28,276 bases of DNA from Kalaharituber pfeilii. Lineage: Eukaryota; Ascomycota; Pezizomycetes; Pezizales; Pezizaceae. A program made the position numbers and the translations under genes. Positions 1 to 9,382 of the stretch are shown here, piece by piece. The notes below the pieces were generated by a model, which did not search any database, was not told the DNA's origin, and saw nothing but the letters and a program-made list of their open reading frames with translations. Position 1 is the first letter of the stretch. Every line of letters begins with the position of its first letter. The stretch is from NCBI GenBank assembly GCA_015179045.1, contig WHUZ01000211.1, forward strand, positions 1 to 28,276. The letters run 5' to 3'.

Positions 1-175
1 AGATCGAGGGTGTTTTAGCTGCTGGAGGTGTAGGACGAGGAGAAGCTTCTCTCAGGGTCGGAGAGGTGGCCGTGATTGGCTGGAGGGGGGCACTAGTTGC
101 TATTGTAGCTGTTACGGGAACGGCGCAAGATGCTGTTGACGCTACTGGAGTGGGGAAGCGATTGAGACGCTAGGG
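1..175. other. GC-rich edge, possible partial coding sequence
   Basis: This stretch is clearly more GC-rich than what follows and is open in one frame on each strand. The plus frame gives a Gly/Ala/Val-rich peptide ending at a TAG near 171. The minus frame gives a Pro/Ala/Thr/Ser-rich peptide running off the left edge, of the low-complexity kind common in fungal proteins. No domain, start codon context or splice site decides between them. It could be the end of a neighbouring gene or just GC-rich spacer. I do not recognise it. Confidence 0.2.
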
Positions 176-609
176 ATGAGGGAGTGCGACCGAGAGTTAG
201 GGAGCTGCAGGATTGTTTCGGTTGCTGGAAGGGGATGGGACAAAAGGTGGGTTTGTCAACTTTCCGATCTGATCTATACTTGCCGAAGTGGTATGTCTAT
301 TGACTCTAATGATGGCTAAAATAATTACGGTACAGACCCGCAGCTTCCCTGCAATAAAAAAAAAAACATAAAACGTAAGATGTAAAGGAAAGAGAGCAGG
401 CTCCGGGAAAATGGAAAAGCGAACTGAAAATATAATTTCCGCCAAGTTAGTGTTGTCCTCATATATACATGCATGCATAACCGATCGTGCTCATATATCC
501 TATATCCAAATCCTCCAAGCATTCCTTGTAGTCTTCTCATAGTCACCCATAAGATCTTCCGCATCTCCTAGTTGAATACCTCGAGCCTTGTATTACTCTT
601 ACCACCATC
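176..609. other. Non-coding stretch downstream of the DUF3638 relic
   Basis: No convincing gene. The composition drops to AT-rich, with an 11-A run at about 356-366 and TATA-like text near 460-500. Short open frames here have no recognisable motifs. By position this is the 3' flank or 3' UTR of the minus-strand relic whose last stop is at 610-612. Confidence 0.5.
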
Positions 610-1986
610 CTAATCTAATTCCATCTCACATGCCTCCTCCAGCTCCCATTCGCGGCTCTCCAGTTCTTTCCCATACACCAGCAGTCCTACATGTGCCGCC
701 CCAAACTTCATCCCTTCCTCCTTACTCCCACCAGCGCCCGCACAAATGTCAATGGGTTTTTCTTGAATGCCACTTCGGAGTTGAGAACCCCAATGCCTGT
801 GGTGCTGTCCTTTCGGTACCTCGGCAGAAACCCGTCAGGCTTTACTCCCACCGGAGCTTTTCCCCTTCTTCTCTCAGGAATATTCCCAAAAATCCACATG
901 TCCTTTGATATGCCATATGGGACTTGAAAAACAACTGTCCCGCATACAAGTTCACTTGATCCATTAAACAGTCCCGACTTGGGAAGCTATCCACCCAGTT
1001 GCCCGGAAGCGGTGGAATCGATGCGTATGTAAGATCTTCGAATGTTGGTGATTGGCGCTGTGCTTTAGGTGTATACATGTGAAGATTGACGAATTTTGAT
1101 CGCTGGATGTGCGGTAGGAGTTCGTTGACCTCAAATGGGCTGAGAAGACATAGGACTGGTGAGGTATCAGGGATACGTATGCTGGAGGCAATCCAAGTTA
1201 CGGGACGGAGATAGTTGTCAGTGGCGTCGGTTTGACCTGGGCGTAGTGTAATTGTCCTCGCGAAGTCGGCGGTGGTGATAATGTTGGCTGCCCATGGCCC
1301 TTGCTCAATAGACTTATGGAACGAAGTTTGTGAAAGTATATCCATGAGCGATTTGAATGGTGATTTGGAGGCGACGCGGGATAGAGGAACGATGCCAGTC
1401 TCAATGAATTTCAGAACGCCCGGATGGAGTTCGTGGGTATGAGGTGTGGCACGTGAGGGCCGTTGCACTTCAGGTTGGCGTTCGACTTCATTCGCTACCT
1501 CTCTCTCTTGCTCCTCCTGCACAGTGACTTCTTGAAGTAATGTGACCTGGTATTCTTCACAGCGGGATCTGATGATTTCAAGTTGTTCATAGCGGAGTTT
1601 CAAATCTGGGTCTTGTAGTTTCCTGGTGATGATATGGCTGACTGAGTTTTGCTGTTTGTTAGCTGCACCATACATATAATCCAAGTCTTTGGACTCGCAT
1701 TCCCTCCATGCTGAGACCAACTTGTCCTTGCTGAGCTCACCCGCTCTGTGTTTGGCCCACGCATATTCTCGAGTCTGGTGCCCAATACCTTGGTACGCCT
1801 AGAGTGCAACGCTTCGTTGGGTCTGTAAGCAGGTTTCGTGCATTACTCAAGAGATGATGTTAACTGTTTCGATAACGGCGCTCTTGTTGATCTTACCAGA
1901 GTGTTCTAGGAGCTTGTTGTGGACTTCTGGAGAGGCAAAAAAGTGTACTGATTGCCCATGACCTAGTTTCCTCATTCTCATGCAGG

Positions 1987-2052
1987 CTGGCAGGAGCATC
2001 ATCAGTATTATGATATGCACAATACAAATGCTCTCGCATGAAATAAACTTAT
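1987..2052 (-). other. Decayed 66-nt intron with mutated donor
   Basis: Within the DUF3638 relic, the conserved run DRLVQ...ACMRMRKLG is split by 22 codons of hydrophobic text that the family lacks. At the DNA level the insert starts ATAAGT where GTAAGT would be a perfect fungal donor, has ACTGAT as a branch-point-like site, and ends in CCAG. The length, 66 nt, is typical of ascomycete introns and divisible by three, so the frame stays open across it. The donor change is G to A, the same class as the nearby nonsense changes. Confidence 0.75.
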
Positions 2053-5000
2053 CTTGCACAAGTCGATCTTTCATTAATTTCAGACCCAGTGTCACTGCCA
2101 CTATACTGTCCGTCAGAAGCTTTAAGTCCGTCCCTCTCATATGTGCCTTGTCTAAGTACAATAGGCAAGTTTCCATATTCTTTGCATACAGTGAAATCAT
2201 ATATGGCTGTAAACTACCATCCTTGCCTATTACTGTCAATTCATCATCATCATCAAAAAATACTACCACAGACCAAGGTCGGTTTCTCTTGCTTACTAAC
2301 TTTAGCCAATATTCTACAACCTCATGATTTTTCATCTCTAGTACCTGTGTACTTATGTCAAAAAGGACCTAGATTGGCTTTGTCTCATCCAACAATTTCT
2401 GTAATAAGCCTTTCACCGGAAGCCTTTCGTTACTCTCCTGAGCACATATGTAAAAATTATTTTCTAGCTAAAGAAGGTAGCGGAGCACTTTTGCATTCAT
2501 GTGGATTTATTTGGGCAGATCCAATTGACAGATGGAGATAAGCAAAAGATATTAGTTATCATTCGTCCTACTAAACCCTGTAGTAGGATGTTGCTTTTCT
2601 TCTGCGAGGTCCCATCTAGAGGTAGTGAGCTTTTCTGGAAATTCCTTGCACGCTTTCAGAAATACTGTGTTCACAAGATAAAAGTCGATTACACTCTTAT
2701 TAAATTTCAGAAGTGGGTATATTGTGTACGTCCATTGCTTATAATCCTCTAAATTGATTCCTTGCAGATGCTGTAAAGGCTGTGGAAGTCAGCCTTCATA
2801 CCTATTGATCCATATTAGGTATTCTGCCACTGAGTTGTCAAGTTTCTTCAGTTGCTCAAAGCAAATACAGAGCTGGCTATCTTTGAGCCCTTGGTAGTAA
2901 TAAGACAAGTATATGAGAGCAATTATGACATCAGGATAGCCAAACTCAGTACATGGAGCTAGGCTGTCCTTCACCTAGTAAGGGATAGCAAGTTAAGATC
3001 TATATACAGCAAGGCCATAATCAACATGCCACCGCTTGTCCTGAAGAATAAAAGTGAGGATACTATATACGATCATCCCTCTGAGTAGTAGAAAGTATAG
3101 TGATATGTTCCCCAACTCTTGTAACTTCATGGGCTCCTGAACATCCTTCTTTATGATAAAATCTAATAGCTAGTCACTTATGCTATCAGTAAACTACCCC
3201 ATTGATACTACTTCCAAGGCACCCTTCTGAACAATATCCTCTATAACTCTTGATACTAACTTAATCTCCGGCTTCCTCTTCAGTAATCTTGTAAAGAGGA
3301 AACTTTCTGGGGCCGTCTCATACTCAATTAGTTCTACTCTACTAGAGTATCGATCTTTAAGCTCCCTTATATGTTTGCTGACTAGGTTGAATAAATCTTA
3401 GATTATGACCCAGCGATCAGAGCTGAGTTGCGGAGCCCTCTGTTGACCAATCGTATATATCAGCTAGTATCGAACATCCAAAACTTCGTCACTTTCATCC
3501 AAGATATCTCATGAGTGCATTTCGAGCCAATACTAAGATTTCAAAAGTACATCTGCAATTTATTTATAGGCGAGAAGCTTCTCAATGCCCATCAGCTTGA
3601 AGGATAAGAGATGCTCGGGCTGTGACAACCAAATCTCTCTGTAATCTAGACATTTCTGGTATATGTCTTGACTAAGTTTGACTGTAGACACTATAAGCTT
3701 AATTTGCCTGTGGAATAAGAAATAATATATCCTTCGATTCAATAGTCCACCTAGTTTCTACACTAGCAAATGGAACATCTGACTTGACAATAGCTTTAGC
3801 ACTACTACTCTTACTAACTTCTTTTTATCTGCCAGTGTAGTAGCGACGATTAGGACAATTACTGCTGACTTCTCTTCTCTTATATTCAGTTGCATTATGG
3901 AATTGGCTCTATGAGGGGAGAACAACATTTTCAATGCAATTTAAGCTTGTACAAGCCTGATCAGTATATTGTTTTCTATCTCAAAAAGTAGCCATTAAGG
4001 ATATTCTAATGGACTTCAACTGTCGTGACCTTTGTTAGCCCACTTCTTGTTAAACTCTATCGAATCCTGATGTTGTACATACTGATAAAGGTAGATAGCT
4101 TGTTGATATAATGAAATCGATTCTCTAAAGAATACCAATACCTGATTCTACTTCTATGCCCATTTGGTATGCTAGCAGTGATGATTTTTCCTTGTCAATT
4201 GACTCAGCAATTTCTTCATAGTGATTCTTGGTCATAGCCCTGTCATAGAAAGCAACCCTTCTATGGTTCCCTTTTGTGGACTTAATACAATAACAAGCTT
4301 CTTCATAATACTTATAATATTTTCTTCGCAAAGTTTTACATAAAGTTCTATTTTCTCTAAAGAAGGAAGAATAGCCATTGACTTCCAATCAGAGGATGAC
4401 TCCTATTCTTGAAGCACTTCCCAGCTCTGCATCAGATCTAGAGCATAGTATTTCTTGAACTCAATAGCTTTATCTGAAAATCATGTGATTAATTGGTAGA
4501 AGGAGTCTTATATAGTCAGTTGCTTTATATTGAAGTCTTTTCTATAATCCTGAAAGGCTATTATTGATGTCTCGGTTATGTCAAGAAGGTATTGTAGACT
4601 TTTCACTCTTTCGACCTCTAGTACAAGAATATAGCATGCTTTGAAACTGTACTTACTCACAGTTTTCAATTAATTACCTCTCGTTCTGTCAAGTTGCACT
4701 TGCACCCTATCGATGTACTACATATAGAAATGGTTGTAGTGCCAATGTGTGAAATTCTTCTTGAGGGAAGGCAATACTGAGTCAGAATGCAACAAATTCT
4801 AGTTGCCATGACTGGGTAAGGATAAAGTATTATTCAGCTACTACATTTAATAGTACGAAACGGTATTGTCGATCTAATCACTGAGTCAGCTTTTGTATTC
4901 TTTATTGCAGCGGTTCCAAAAGTCACTGGAGCTTTCCTAATAATTGCGAGATAGGGAGCTCGCATATTCTTCGCTTGATTCAAACTCAACTATATACCGG

Positions 5001-5053
5001 AAGACTATTTCTTGGATACCATTGGTAGTGAGCTCGGATCTGTATGTAAGCTT

Positions 5054-5058
5054 GTAGT
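5054..5058. repeat. Target-site duplication GTAGT, left copy of element 1
   Basis: GTAGT directly precedes the left LTR and is repeated at 11972-11976 directly after the right LTR. A 5-bp duplication is the usual Ty3/gypsy size. Removing the element with one copy joins the DUF3638 reading frame without a shift. Confidence 0.95.
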
Positions 5059-5212
5059 TGTCAGCGTAGGCGTCGCTGGACTCACGAAAGTGGCACTGGT
5101 TTTCCGCGAAGGCAGCGAAGCGGACAGCAAAGGTTACGCGAGAGCGTTTTCAAGTGAGAGACTTAGAACACTGCTTGTGTCTTGATTTCCTTCTAGCTAA
5201 CTGTTCAGCCCG

Positions 5213-5220
5213 TTTATATA
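5213..5220 (-). promoter_or_regulatory. TATA box of element 1 LTR (left copy)
   Basis: Minus-strand TATATAAA. It lies downstream of the 51-bp repeats and about 47 nt upstream of the conserved AGCAGTGT, the predicted RNA start region. The right LTR copy is at 11432-11439, which would drive the element; this copy could drive transcription out into flanking DNA. Confidence 0.7.
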
Positions 5221-5306
5221 GACTTCCGGCCGTCATACATGACTAGTCAATCGACAGTAACATGACGATAAACATGCTAAGGCATACAGGCAGAGAAACG
5301 TAACAG

Positions 5307-5590
5307 AAAAACACGCATCAGGAAGGTCCGTAATAGCAGGAAAGGCGTGAACGTAATAGAAGCATGCATTAGGAAGGTCCGCGGTAGCTGGAAAGGCGTG
5401 GACGTAATGGAGGCATGCATTAGGAAGGTCTGCGGTAGCCGGAAAGGCGTGAACGTAATGGAGGCATGCGTTAGGAAGGTCTGCGGTAGCCGGAAAGGCG
5501 TGAACGTAATGGAGGCATGCGTTAGGAAGGTCTGCGGTAGCCGGAAAGGCGTGAACGTAATAGAAACATGCATCAGGAAGGTCTGTGATG
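5307..5590. repeat. 51-bp tandem array in U3 of the left LTR
   Basis: Five 51-bp units start at 5339, 5390, 5441, 5492 and 5543, preceded by a partial unit. Each carries GCATGC, GGAAGGTC and GGAAAGGCGTG. Because 51 is a multiple of 3, both strands show shadow open frames with a 17-residue period; I do not take these as genes. On the element strand the array lies upstream of the TATA box, where an enhancer would sit. Confidence 0.95.
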
Positions 5591-5753
5591 CATGTGCGCA
5601 TATTGGTAGGCCATGTGCAACTTCAACACACACTTCAGTAGGCAACCGCCGTTACCAGTGGACGTTGCCTAGTGGTGATCAGTCACATCTTTAGCATACG
5701 TCTCTGGCGGTGCTTCCGGAACCGACTCCGTAAGTCTTACCTTAGCCGTAACA

Positions 5754-5769
5754 TCACCCCCCGTTTTAG
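5754..5769 (-). other. Polypurine tract of element 1
   Basis: Directly upstream of the 3' LTR on the element strand: CTAAAACGGGGGGTGA. Position and purine richness fit the plus-strand DNA primer site. The same form, AAACGGGGGGG, occurs at the matching place in element 2. Confidence 0.8.
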
Positions 5770-6062
5770 AGCTTTTTTGCCCCGAAAAGCTTCTAAAAAT
5801 CCGAAAATCTATTCGGTGGGGTCAGTGTATGCTTTTGTGTGGCTAAGAGTGTCGGCGTACCCTATGCGCAGAGTACTGGTGATTCATTGTAAGTACAATG
5901 GCCGATGGTAAGACTGGTGTGTTCTGCACTTAAATTCAGTGTTAGCCATTAAACCACTTCTCAGGTAAAACCCTGTGGGAAACCCTTGAGAGCGTGGAAG
6001 GTATAACACCTACGTGAGGTTGTAGCTTTGCTAGCTAGACCTCGATAGTACCATATAACATA
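5770..6062 (-). other. 3' untranslated stretch of element 1
   Basis: Between the integrase stop at 6063-6065 and the polypurine tract. No open frame or motif seen. Confidence 0.6.
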
Positions 6063-7280
6063 TCACGATGCCTGTAAGGCGGGGTCCTTAGGCTTTCGTG
6101 GGTGCTTTGCATGGAATTCCCTGACGGACTCCAGCGAACGTTGTAGGTTACCAATTGGTTCCCAAGTGTCCTCATCTTCGTTGTACCCCTGCCAGCGGAT
6201 TCGGTATTTGACCTGGCCCCGGACCTTGCGGCTGTCGACGACGTGGTCGACGTCGTAGTAGAGTTCTTCGTCATCATCAAGGTCCGTGTCGTCTCGACTT
6301 TGAAAGGGCTTAAGGAGGCTGACATGGATGACACTATGCAGTCGCATGCCTTTGGGCAGCTGAAGTTCGTACGCATGACGACTGACAACCCTCTTCACTT
6401 CGTAGGGACCGATGTACTTATTGGTGAGCGCCCGGTTGTTGCCTGACTTAACTTGTAGGTTTCGCCGGTCAACAAGCACTTTGTCGCCCACTTTGAATTG
6501 CCTAGACTTCTCGGTGAAGAGCTTCGACCTCTTGTCATTAATCTTCTTAAGAGTATCGTGTACCTGGTTGTGTACGGCAGTCATCCTATGTAACCAGTCC
6601 TCGGCCGCTGGTGAGGCGAAAGTGTGCTCGTCCGAGACATGTATCGTTTTTGGGTTGAATCCATACAGGCTCTCAAACGGAGTATAACCATGGGTCGATG
6701 ACTTGGAAGTGTTGTACGCATACTCCGCTAGAGGCAACCAAGTAACCCAACGGTTTTGCCTATCATGACAGAAGATGCGTAAGTACTGCTTGAGGGTTTG
6801 TATTGCGCGCTCCGATAGTCCGTCAGTCTGCGGATGGTAGGGAGTGGAAAGCCGAAGTTTGATACTGAGCTGCTGGTTGATATCCTTCCAACAGGCTGAG
6901 GCAAATTGCGGTCCTCGGTCAGACGTAATAGCTTGTGGGAGGCCATGGTGTCGCCAGATGTTGTTGATAAAGGCTGAAGCTACATCCGTGGACGTCCAAG
7001 TAGTCTTTGCTGGGATATATCGTTGGACCTTGGTAAAACGGTCCGTGATGACGAGGATCGCGTTGTAACCTTCAGATTCTGGTAACTCTCCGACAAAATC
7101 CATTGCTACTTCCTCAAAAGGCTTAACTCCAGTCGGCATTGGCATTAATTGAGTTTGGCGAGCATGCCGGTCAGCCTTCGCTTTTTGGCATGCTGTACAA
7201 CTAGCAACGTATGTTTGTGTGGCTTCTTTCCATCCATCCCAGTAAAAGTTCCTGGATACCATCTCTTGAGTGCGATGCAC
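6063..7280 (-). CDS. pol: Element 1 pol, integrase and chromodomain part
   Basis: Carries the integrase from just after its first zinc-binding histidines to the C-terminus, 405 codons. Seen: CTAC (Cys28, Cys31, second half of the HHCC finger); catalytic Asp61 (DFVGEL), Asp121 (TSDRGPQF) and Glu157 (GLSERA) with 35 residues between the last two; a GPY/F module (YIGPYEVKRVV); and a chromodomain with the aromatic positions of YDVDHVVD and YRIRWQGY, then TWEP. Chromodomains of this kind read H3K9-methylated chromatin and steer insertion there (family knowledge). The frame opens with GTG, not a real start: it should be fused to the upstream pol frame, and one base is missing at the G5 run 7280-7284. 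The catalytic core itself is intact. Confidence 0.93.
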   Translation of the reverse strand: MHRTQEMVSRNFYWDGWKEATQTYVASCTACQKAKADRHARQTQLMPMPTGVKPFEEVAMDFVGELPESEGYNAILVITDRFTKVQRYIPAKTTWTSTDVASAFINNIWRHHGLPQAITSDRGPQFASACWKDINQQLSIKLRLSTPYHPQTDGLSERAIQTLKQYLRIFCHDRQNRWVTWLPLAEYAYNTSKSSTHGYTPFESLYGFNPKTIHVSDEHTFASPAAEDWLHRMTAVHNQVHDTLKKINDKRSKLFTEKSRQFKVGDKVLVDRRNLQVKSGNNRALTNKYIGPYEVKRVVSRHAYELQLPKGMRLHSVIHVSLLKPFQSRDDTDLDDDEELYYDVDHVVDSRKVRGQVKYRIRWQGYNEDEDTWEPIGNLQRSLESVREFHAKHPRKPKDPALQAS

Positions 7281-9382
7281 CCCCAGTGCCCAGCCACTTC
7301 CGAATCATGGCATTGTTTCAGGACAGCTATTCTATGTTGTTCTGGTACCACCAGGAGCCCATCCCTTCTTTCCCAATCCTTGGTATCGATCCCTTCCACT
7401 TCAACCCCTTCTACCTCGATGGGATCGCCATTAATAAGTAATTGCCCGTCTTTCAGGAGCTGAACTTCCAGGCCAGCGGATTCGTCACCGGTCCGACGTG
7501 ATATAGCGTCAGCCTTCCCGTTATCACTTCCCTTGCGGTAAATGATAGTAAAGTCCAACTCGCACATCTTCATGTACCAGTTGGCTTGCCGGGAGTTAAG
7601 CTTCTGCTTGGTGGTGAAGTACTGTAAGCCGTGGTGATCCGTATAAATATCGACATGTATCCCCTGCAGCCAGGTGTACCACTTTTTGCAGCAGTCGACT
7701 ATCGCCAATAGCTCCTTGTCGTGGATGGGGTAGTTGCGCTCGGCTGCGTTGAGGGCTCGTGAGTGGAAGTCGACTGGGTGAAGCGTTTTAGTTGCGTTTT
7801 CCTCGTGATATTGGGACAGAATGCCAGCAAGGGCTTGGTTAGAGGCATCGGTTTCCATAATCGTCTTCAGGCTTCTATCCCATGGGCGCAGTACTGGGGC
7901 AGATATAAAGGCTTCCTTTAGCTCGTCAAATGACTGCTGCTGTGCGTCACCCCAAGAAAATGGTACGTTGCCTGTGAGGGTTGTAAGCGGTTTGGCTCTG
8001 GCGCTGTAGTTTTTGATGAAGCGGCGGTAATAGTTGGCGAAACCTAGGAATTTCTGGACTTCCTTCTTCTTAGTGGGTGTTGGCCAATCGGTGATAGTAT
8101 TGAGCTTGTGAGGGTCCATCTTGATCTCCTTCCCATTGATGATATGGCCAAGGAAGACTGTTTCTTGCACGTGGAATTCCGACTTGGCCAGGTTTATGGC
8201 TAGGCCATGGTCGAGTAGCAGTTGCAAGATTCGTTCCACGATTTTTTGATGTTCGGCCTCAGTCTGTCCTCCATGGACCAAGATGTCATCTAAGTACCAT
8301 ATAACGCCATCAACATCCTTCAGGATTTCGTCCATCATCTCCTGAAAACTCGCTGGTGCATTAACAAGCCCAAACGGCATAACGGTATACTCAAACAAGC
8401 CCTTCTTGGTTTTAAAGGCGGTCTTCCACTCATCGCCTGACTTGATGCGAATAAGGTAATAGCCATTCTTAAGGTCCAGTTTGGTAAAGTATTTACTGCC
8501 GCGTGTCTTTTCCAGAAGGTCTGGTATGAGTGGGAGGGGGTACCGATTTGGTACCGTGATCTTGTTGAGGCCTCTATAGTCCACACATAAACGGAGAGAA
8601 CCATCCTTTTTCCGGACAAAGAGTATCGGTGCGCCAGCCGCGGATCTTGAACGCCGGATCTTACCGGTAGGCAGATGCTCTTCCAGGTACCTCTGCAGGG
8701 CTTCATCTTCCTCCCAGGTGGTCTTGTATATCGGGCCATTAGGTACTCTAGCATTAGGATCATTGAGCGGGATCTCGTGATCCCAGGGTCGGTGGGGTGG
8801 TAGCCTGGCTGCTTGCTCCTCCGAAAACACTTGAGCGTAACGTTCGTAACGTTCGCGTGCGTCAATCATTAGTAGTACATCGCCTTCTTCCAAGGGTTCT
8901 TTTGCCAAGTCTAAAACAGAAACCGAAGGTAAAACAACCTCATCGCAAGGAACAACAAAATCACGGGAATTATGGACCAAACGCCTGTTTTCACAATCAA
9001 CAGAGAAACCTTTTCTTCCTAACCAAGATAATCCTAACAACACTTCTCTATCACCGATATCCAAACATTCTGCATCAAAGTCAAGTACAGTACTAGAGAT
9101 CACATTACCTGATTTATCCTGAACGCCGGAAAAAGCAAACGCAGTATTTAAGACCTTTGTTCCACCTTCCAGGGAGCTTCCGTCTCCCTGCCGTATATTT
9201 ATGCGTCTAGCCCGGTCTTTCCAACCCAGTTTCCTACCTAAAGACAAAGAAACGACAGAAGCAGATGCACCAGGGTCAATGAGGGCTCGGATCTTCGTTC
9301 CTGAGGGTTGGAACTCAATATCCGTTGCCAGGAGAGGGTGGTGTTCTGGGGACTTCCCAACGGTGCTTTGGGTGCCCCTCAT
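7145..9382 (-). CDS. pol: Element 1 pol, protease-RT-RNase H part
   Basis: 745-codon frame. Domains in order: aspartic protease with ALIDPGAS (Asp36; DPG instead of the usual DSG/DTG); reverse transcriptase at about 200-400 with LDLKNGY (Asp303), MPFGLVNAPASFQ and YLDD (363-366); RNase H with TDAS (Asp512), DKELLAIV (Glu557), TDHHGL (Asp582) and GSDNGKADA; then the start of the integrase zinc finger with His692 and His699 (HDSEVAGH). The real product ends near codon 701, at the lost base 7280-7284; codons after that are out of frame. The ATG at 9382-9380 overlaps the gag TGA as ATGA, and a GGGAAAA slip site lies just upstream, so synthesis is probably by -1 frameshift as Gag-Pol. Confidence 0.95.
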   Translation of the reverse strand: MRGTQSTVGKSPEHHPLLATDIEFQPSGTKIRALIDPGASASVVSLSLGRKLGWKDRARRINIRQGDGSSLEGGTKVLNTAFAFSGVQDKSGNVISSTVLDFDAECLDIGDREVLLGLSWLGRKGFSVDCENRRLVHNSRDFVVPCDEVVLPSVSVLDLAKEPLEEGDVLLMIDARERYERYAQVFSEEQAARLPPHRPWDHEIPLNDPNARVPNGPIYKTTWEEDEALQRYLEEHLPTGKIRRSRSAAGAPILFVRKKDGSLRLCVDYRGLNKITVPNRYPLPLIPDLLEKTRGSKYFTKLDLKNGYYLIRIKSGDEWKTAFKTKKGLFEYTVMPFGLVNAPASFQEMMDEILKDVDGVIWYLDDILVHGGQTEAEHQKIVERILQLLLDHGLAINLAKSEFHVQETVFLGHIINGKEIKMDPHKLNTITDWPTPTKKKEVQKFLGFANYYRRFIKNYSARAKPLTTLTGNVPFSWGDAQQQSFDELKEAFISAPVLRPWDRSLKTIMETDASNQALAGILSQYHEENATKTLHPVDFHSRALNAAERNYPIHDKELLAIVDCCKKWYTWLQGIHVDIYTDHHGLQYFTTKQKLNSRQANWYMKMCELDFTIIYRKGSDNGKADAISRRTGDESAGLEVQLLKDGQLLINGDPIEVEGVEVEGIDTKDWERRDGLLVVPEQHRIAVLKQCHDSEVAGHWGCIALKRWYPGTFTGMDGKKPHKHTLLVVQHAKKRRLTGMLAKLN
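7280..7284 (-). other. Single-base deletion site in pol
   Basis: Run of five G on the element strand, within HWG. Reading continues as CIALKRW in the upstream frame; the integrase family text (VHRTQE...CTAC) is in the other frame. Element 2 at about 17982-17999 has the same spot in frame (HWGVHRT), so the ancestral state had one more base. Mutation or consensus error in a homopolymer are both possible. Confidence 0.85.

Larger units (their letters stand above)
610..5058 (-). pseudogene. DUF3638/DUF3645 giant protein relic, C-terminal half
   Basis: This is the C-terminal half of a very large fungal protein of the DUF3638/DUF3645 family, often annotated as ubiquitin-hydrolase-like. Its biochemical role is not settled and I infer none. 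In protein order, minus strand: a corrupted P-loop-like motif (REEKS, 3866-3880) after MQLN; QPEHLLSFKLMGIEKLL inside 3560-3742; YLSYYYQGLKDSQL inside 2789-2974; LDKAHMRGTDLKL at about 2120-2155; ACMRMRKLG after a decayed intron (1987-2052); HETCLQTQRSVAL near 1802-1846; ESKDLDYMYG; and FARTITL with NLYAGQLFF further on. Lesions: in-frame TGA at 1847-1849, TAG at 1799-1801, apparent frameshifts near 875 and 720, and many stops between about 2340 and 5058. The last frame ends at a TAG at 610-612. Sequence left of about 1850 has ordinary GC and few lesions; to the right it is AT-rich and stop-laden. It is interrupted at 5054-5058 by element 1 and continues at 11977. Family assignment is from remembered motifs and is fairly secure. 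Confidence 0.85.
5059..5753 (-). repeat. 3' LTR of element 1 (left copy)
   Basis: 695 bp. Read on the minus strand it begins TGTTACGGCTAAGG and ends CGCTGACA, giving TGT...ACA ends. It holds a 51-bp tandem array in U3 and a TATA box at 5213-5220. It matches 11278-11971 except for one extra A in the run before the array and one A/G difference. Confidence 0.97.

Noticed and set aside
1847..2335. A separate 162-residue host protein
   Set aside because: It is the DUF3645 portion of the larger relic, continuous in frame with text on both sides apart from Trp-to-stop changes.
1980..2541. Plus-strand open frames of 115 and 150 codons
   Set aside because: They lie antisense to recognisable DUF3645 blocks and have no motif of their own.
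5307..5590. CRISPR-like array
   Set aside because: Units are contiguous 51-bp tandem repeats without unique spacers, inside a eukaryotic LTR, and duplicated in the partner LTR.
5233..5694. Repetitive open frames on both strands with a 17-residue period (also 11462-11912)
   Set aside because: They are shadows of the 51-bp LTR array; a repeat unit divisible by three keeps several frames open at once.
7280..7284. Programmed frameshift between RNase H and integrase
   Set aside because: Element 2 is in frame at the homologous position and no canonical heptamer or stem is present; a one-base loss explains it.
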